A stretch of DNA of 9,045 nucleotides. Source: an uncultured Chloroflexota bacterium. GTDB taxonomy: Bacteria; Chloroflexota; Limnocylindria; Limnocylindrales; Limnocylindraceae. The translations under genes and the position numbers were made by a program. Below are positions 7,276-9,045 of this stretch, one piece after another; the first letter of the stretch is position 1, and every line of letters starts with the position of its first letter. The DNA lies in assembly GCA_903820655.1 (NCBI GenBank), contig CAIJIA010000123.1:1-9045 (forward strand). Direction: 5' to 3'. The notes beneath the pieces are model-generated. The model saw only the letters and a list, made by a program, of their open reading frames with translations, had not been told where the DNA came from and did no database searches.

Positions 7276-7289
7276 CGCGGCGCGTGCGC

Positions 7290-7295
7290 AATACT
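7290..7295 (+). promoter_or_regulatory. Possible -10 box for a leaderless deoxyribosyltransferase transcript
   Basis: AATACT matches TATAAT at four of six positions, including A2 and T6. It is in the exact register that puts +1 on the A of ATG 7302. This competes with the AGGAGG/GTG start just upstream, whose coding sequence would span this box. Confidence 0.4.
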
Positions 7296-7301
7296 GCCGC
7301 C

Positions 7302-7775
7302 ATGAAGATCTACCTCGCCGGACCACTCTTCTCCAGCGCCGAGCGGGGCTTCCTTGACACGATTGCCGCCCGGCTGCGCGCCGAGGGCTTTGACGTCTTC
7401 GTACCGCACGAGCAGTTCGCCGAGCAGAAGTTCATGCGCTCCGATGGCGACGCCGCCGCCGACGAGGTCTACGCCGTGGATCTTGCTGGCGTGATGGGTG
7501 CAAACGCGGTGCTCGCCTGGCTTGATGGCACCCAGGTCGACGACGGCACCTCCGTGGAGATCGGCATCTTCAGCCGCCTCGCTGCGCAGGATCCTGCGCG
7601 CTACAAGGGGATCATTGGACTCAGTACCGACATGCGCGTTGCGCGCCGCAAGGGGCTCGTTCCCGCCGACGGCATCAACCTCTTCGTAGTCGGTGCGATC
7701 CGCGCATCGGGCGAGGTGGTCTGGTCGGTCGACGAGGCGGTCGCCGCCCTCATTCGCCTCCGCGACCGCCCCTAA
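7302..7775 (+). CDS. Nucleoside 2-deoxyribosyltransferase-family enzyme
   Basis: A 157-residue, single-domain Rossmann-like protein. It opens with MKIYLAGPLFSSAERGF, the standard N-terminus of this family. The catalytic signature follows at 74-89: LDGTQVDDGTSVEIGI, with Glu86 the expected nucleophile and Asp75 and Asp80/81 nearby. Family members move deoxyribose between bases or hydrolyse (deoxy)nucleoside monophosphates or modified nucleosides. The sequence does not say which, so the call is to family level only. Short length and cytoplasmic location are normal. The start is ambiguous: ATG 7302 gives the usual family N-terminus and fits a leaderless transcript, whereas GTG 7284 has a perfect AGGAGG 8 nt upstream. 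The nearby nucleoside hydrolase and transporter suggest a shared base or nucleoside salvage theme, but this gene has its own upstream region and is separated from them by the CDGSH gene. Confidence 0.9.
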   Translation: MKIYLAGPLFSSAERGFLDTIAARLRAEGFDVFVPHEQFAEQKFMRSDGDAAADEVYAVDLAGVMGANAVLAWLDGTQVDDGTSVEIGIFSRLAAQDPARYKGIIGLSTDMRVARRKGLVPADGINLFVVGAIRASGEVVWSVDEAVAALIRLRDRP

Positions 7776-7791
7776 GTCACCGCAGCCACGC

Positions 7792-7797
7792 TAGGAT
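7792..7797 (+). promoter_or_regulatory. Probable -10 box of the proline dehydrogenase gene (leaderless)
   Basis: TAGGAT (five of six against TATAAT) is placed so that +1 falls exactly on the G of the GTG start at 7804. There is no Shine-Dalgarno sequence in the 28-base gap after the previous stop, and no clear -35. Confidence 0.55.
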
Positions 7798-7803
7798 TCA
7801 GGC

Positions 7804-8709
7804 GTGAATCCGCTCTTCGCCCTCAGCCGCAACGTACTCCTACGCATGAGTCGCGCCGCAGCGTTGGGGCGACTCGTACAGCGCACCGCGTGGGGCCGTC
7901 GATCTGTTCGTCGCTTCGTTGCCGGCGACACGATTCCTGCTGCTGTTGAGGTGGCGCTCGACCTGAAGCGCCGCGGCTTCACGGTCACCCTCGACCGACT
8001 CGGCGAAGCCTCAACCGGTGCGAGTGCCGACAGCTACGCCGCGGATGCGAGCGCCCTCCTCACCGCACAAGCCGCTGCAGGATTGGAACCAAACGTCAGC
8101 GTGAAACTCACCGCCATCGGTCTCAGTGAGGGGAACGCTGTTGCTGCCGCGCGGCTCGACCGCATCTTGGCGACGGCGCAGGGCGTGAGCGGCTTCGTGC
8201 GCGTTGATGCCGAATACCCACACAGCCTCGATCAACTGCACGACATCGTGTGCGTGGCACGTGCAGCTGGCCGACCGGTCGGTACGGTGGTGCAGGCAAA
8301 CATGCAGCGCTCGGGTGCAGACCTTGAGCGCCTGATTGCCGCAGGGATTCCCGTGCGCCTGGTAAAAGGAGCCTACGATCCGGGTGCGGAGGGTGTCGGC
8401 GAAATCGAGGCGGTGAATGCGGCCTACCTGGCGCTCGCCGAACGGCTGATCGCAACGAACCTGCCGATTGCCTTCGGCACGCATGACGATCGCATCATCT
8501 CCAAGCTCGGTGCCGCTGCCCAGGCGCGCGGCGAGATTCAGTTGCTCTACGGCGTGCGCTCTGACCTTGCCGAACGACTCGTTGCGAATGGTTGGCGCGT
8601 GCGCATCTACACGCCGTACGGCCCCGACTGGTGGCCGTACTCGCTCCGTCGCATGGCAGAGCGGCCAGCGAACCTGCGCTTCGTGTTGCGGAGTCTGGTC
8701 GGCCGCTAA
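7804..8709 (+). CDS. Proline dehydrogenase (monofunctional, FAD-dependent)
   Basis: A 301-residue TIM-barrel proline dehydrogenase, which oxidises L-proline to pyrroline-5-carboxylate and passes electrons to the respiratory chain. Family motifs run in order: RFVAGDT, TVTLDRLGE (60-68), VSVKLTAIGL (99-108, with active-site Lys101), VRVDAE (132-137, Asp135, as in the DAE of PutA), VVQANMQRS (162-170), RLVKGAY (185-191), THD (226-228), QLLYGVR (246-252, Tyr249) and the C-terminal PYGPDWWPYSLRRMAERPAN (271-290; Arg282, Arg283 and Glu286 contact the substrate carboxylate). All the expected catalytic residues are present. The length is that of single-domain bacterial enzymes, not of the bifunctional PutA, so a separate P5C dehydrogenase should exist elsewhere. 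The GTG start agrees with the leaderless promoter TAGGAT. No partner gene lies in the window. Confidence 0.95.
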   Translation: MNPLFALSRNVLLRMSRAAALGRLVQRTAWGRRSVRRFVAGDTIPAAVEVALDLKRRGFTVTLDRLGEASTGASADSYAADASALLTAQAAAGLEPNVSVKLTAIGLSEGNAVAAARLDRILATAQGVSGFVRVDAEYPHSLDQLHDIVCVARAAGRPVGTVVQANMQRSGADLERLIAAGIPVRLVKGAYDPGAEGVGEIEAVNAAYLALAERLIATNLPIAFGTHDDRIISKLGAAAQARGEIQLLYGVRSDLAERLVANGWRVRIYTPYGPDWWPYSLRRMAERPANLRFVLRSLVGR

Positions 8710-8712
8710 GCC

Positions 8713-9045
8713 TTAGCTCTTGGTGAGCGAAGACTCCGTCTCGTCGCGGTGCTTCTTCAAATACTTCATGAACGGCGTGCCGCCGGTGCCCACATCCGTT
8801 GGGTTCCCCGTTGCCGCCGCCGCCTGGCGATTGATGTACGTCGCGGCGTACTCAAGATGCAGCGCACGGAAGGCGCGCAGCACATCAACGGCACGATTGC
8901 GCGCCGCCACGAGCCCGGCCGGCGCGTTCTTGCCGAGTGCGACAACGCGGCTGAGCGCGGTTGGACCCGCCTCGAACGCTTCAAGAAGCCCAACATGCTT
9001 GGTTGGCATATAGCGACGCATCTGCATGAGGTAGGTGCGCAGCTC
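8713..9045 (-). CDS. Indoleamine 2,3-dioxygenase, C-terminal part (gene runs off the right edge)
   Basis: The last 110 residues of a heme dioxygenase; the frame remains open to base 9045. The pattern follows the C-terminus of indoleamine 2,3-dioxygenase: MRRYMPTKHVGLLEAFE, a helix with RAFRALHLEYAATYI in which His63 of the fragment matches the proximal heme ligand (His346 in human IDO1), and the signature GTGGTPFMKYLKKHRDETE. The enzyme opens the indole ring of tryptophan to N-formylkynurenine, the first step of the kynurenine pathway. Tryptophan 2,3-dioxygenase lacks this Gly-Thr-Gly-Gly tail, so IDO is the better call. IDO is much less common in bacteria than TDO. The distal pocket lies outside the window, so activity cannot be judged. 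The gene converges on proline dehydrogenase with only 3 bases between the stops. Confidence 0.92.
   Translation of the reverse strand, partial: ELRTYLMQMRRYMPTKHVGLLEAFEAGPTALSRVVALGKNAPAGLVAARNRAVDVLRAFRALHLEYAATYINRQAAAATGNPTDVGTGGTPFMKYLKKHRDETESSLTKS

Noticed and set aside
8705..8717. The GCTAAG/CTTAGC palindrome as a terminator
   Set aside because: A six-base arm with a one-base centre gives at best a weak stem with no U-run; it is mostly two stop codons facing each other.
1..9045. tRNA, rRNA, CRISPR, insertion sequence, or phage or defence genes
   Set aside because: No cloverleaf, spaced direct repeats, transposase, integrase or terminal inverted repeats could be seen. The only tandem repeats are protein-level (InlB and ELW units).

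Overview
The window is a GC-rich (roughly 60% or more), gene-dense bacterial chromosome segment. It carries nine protein genes, two of them cut by the window edges. I see no RNA genes, mobile elements, integrases or CRISPR arrays, and no gene-free stretch over 300 bases. Three features suggest Actinomycetota, or possibly a GC-rich freshwater Chloroflexota: secreted proteins with Cys-containing InlB-type and Ig-like WYRC domains, a fused acyltransferase-SGNH protein, and several start codons placed exactly where a leaderless transcript would begin. The sequence alone does not settle the phylum.

Bases 1-2640 hold an envelope or secreted cluster on the + strand. It contains the end of an InlB-B-repeat protein, a small DoxX-type membrane protein whose frame lacks an ordinary start codon, and a 564-residue secreted ELWxxDGT-repeat (propeller-like) protein with a C-terminal Ig-like domain. 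The repeat core of this last protein is much AT-richer than its ends and its neighbours. A strong hairpin closes the cluster and separates it from the convergent acyltransferase (2641-4755, - strand), a membrane O-acyltransferase with an extracytoplasmic SGNH domain that probably modifies a surface glycan.

From 4794 to 8709 most genes are metabolic and on the + strand. A nucleoside hydrolase is coupled to an MFS transporter through an ATGA overlap. These are followed, after a small convergent CDGSH iron-sulfur protein, by a nucleoside 2-deoxyribosyltransferase-family enzyme. This looks like a nucleoside or base salvage neighbourhood, although the transporter substrate and the deoxyribosyltransferase substrate are inferred. 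A stand-alone proline dehydrogenase comes next. It converges within 3 bases on the C-terminal part of an indoleamine 2,3-dioxygenase (kynurenine pathway), which runs off the right edge.

I found no convincing new multi-gene system. The items most worth a second look are the in-register leaderless promoters, the DoxX gene without a canonical start, the composition mosaic in the ELW-repeat gene, and the two competing starts of the deoxyribosyltransferase gene.
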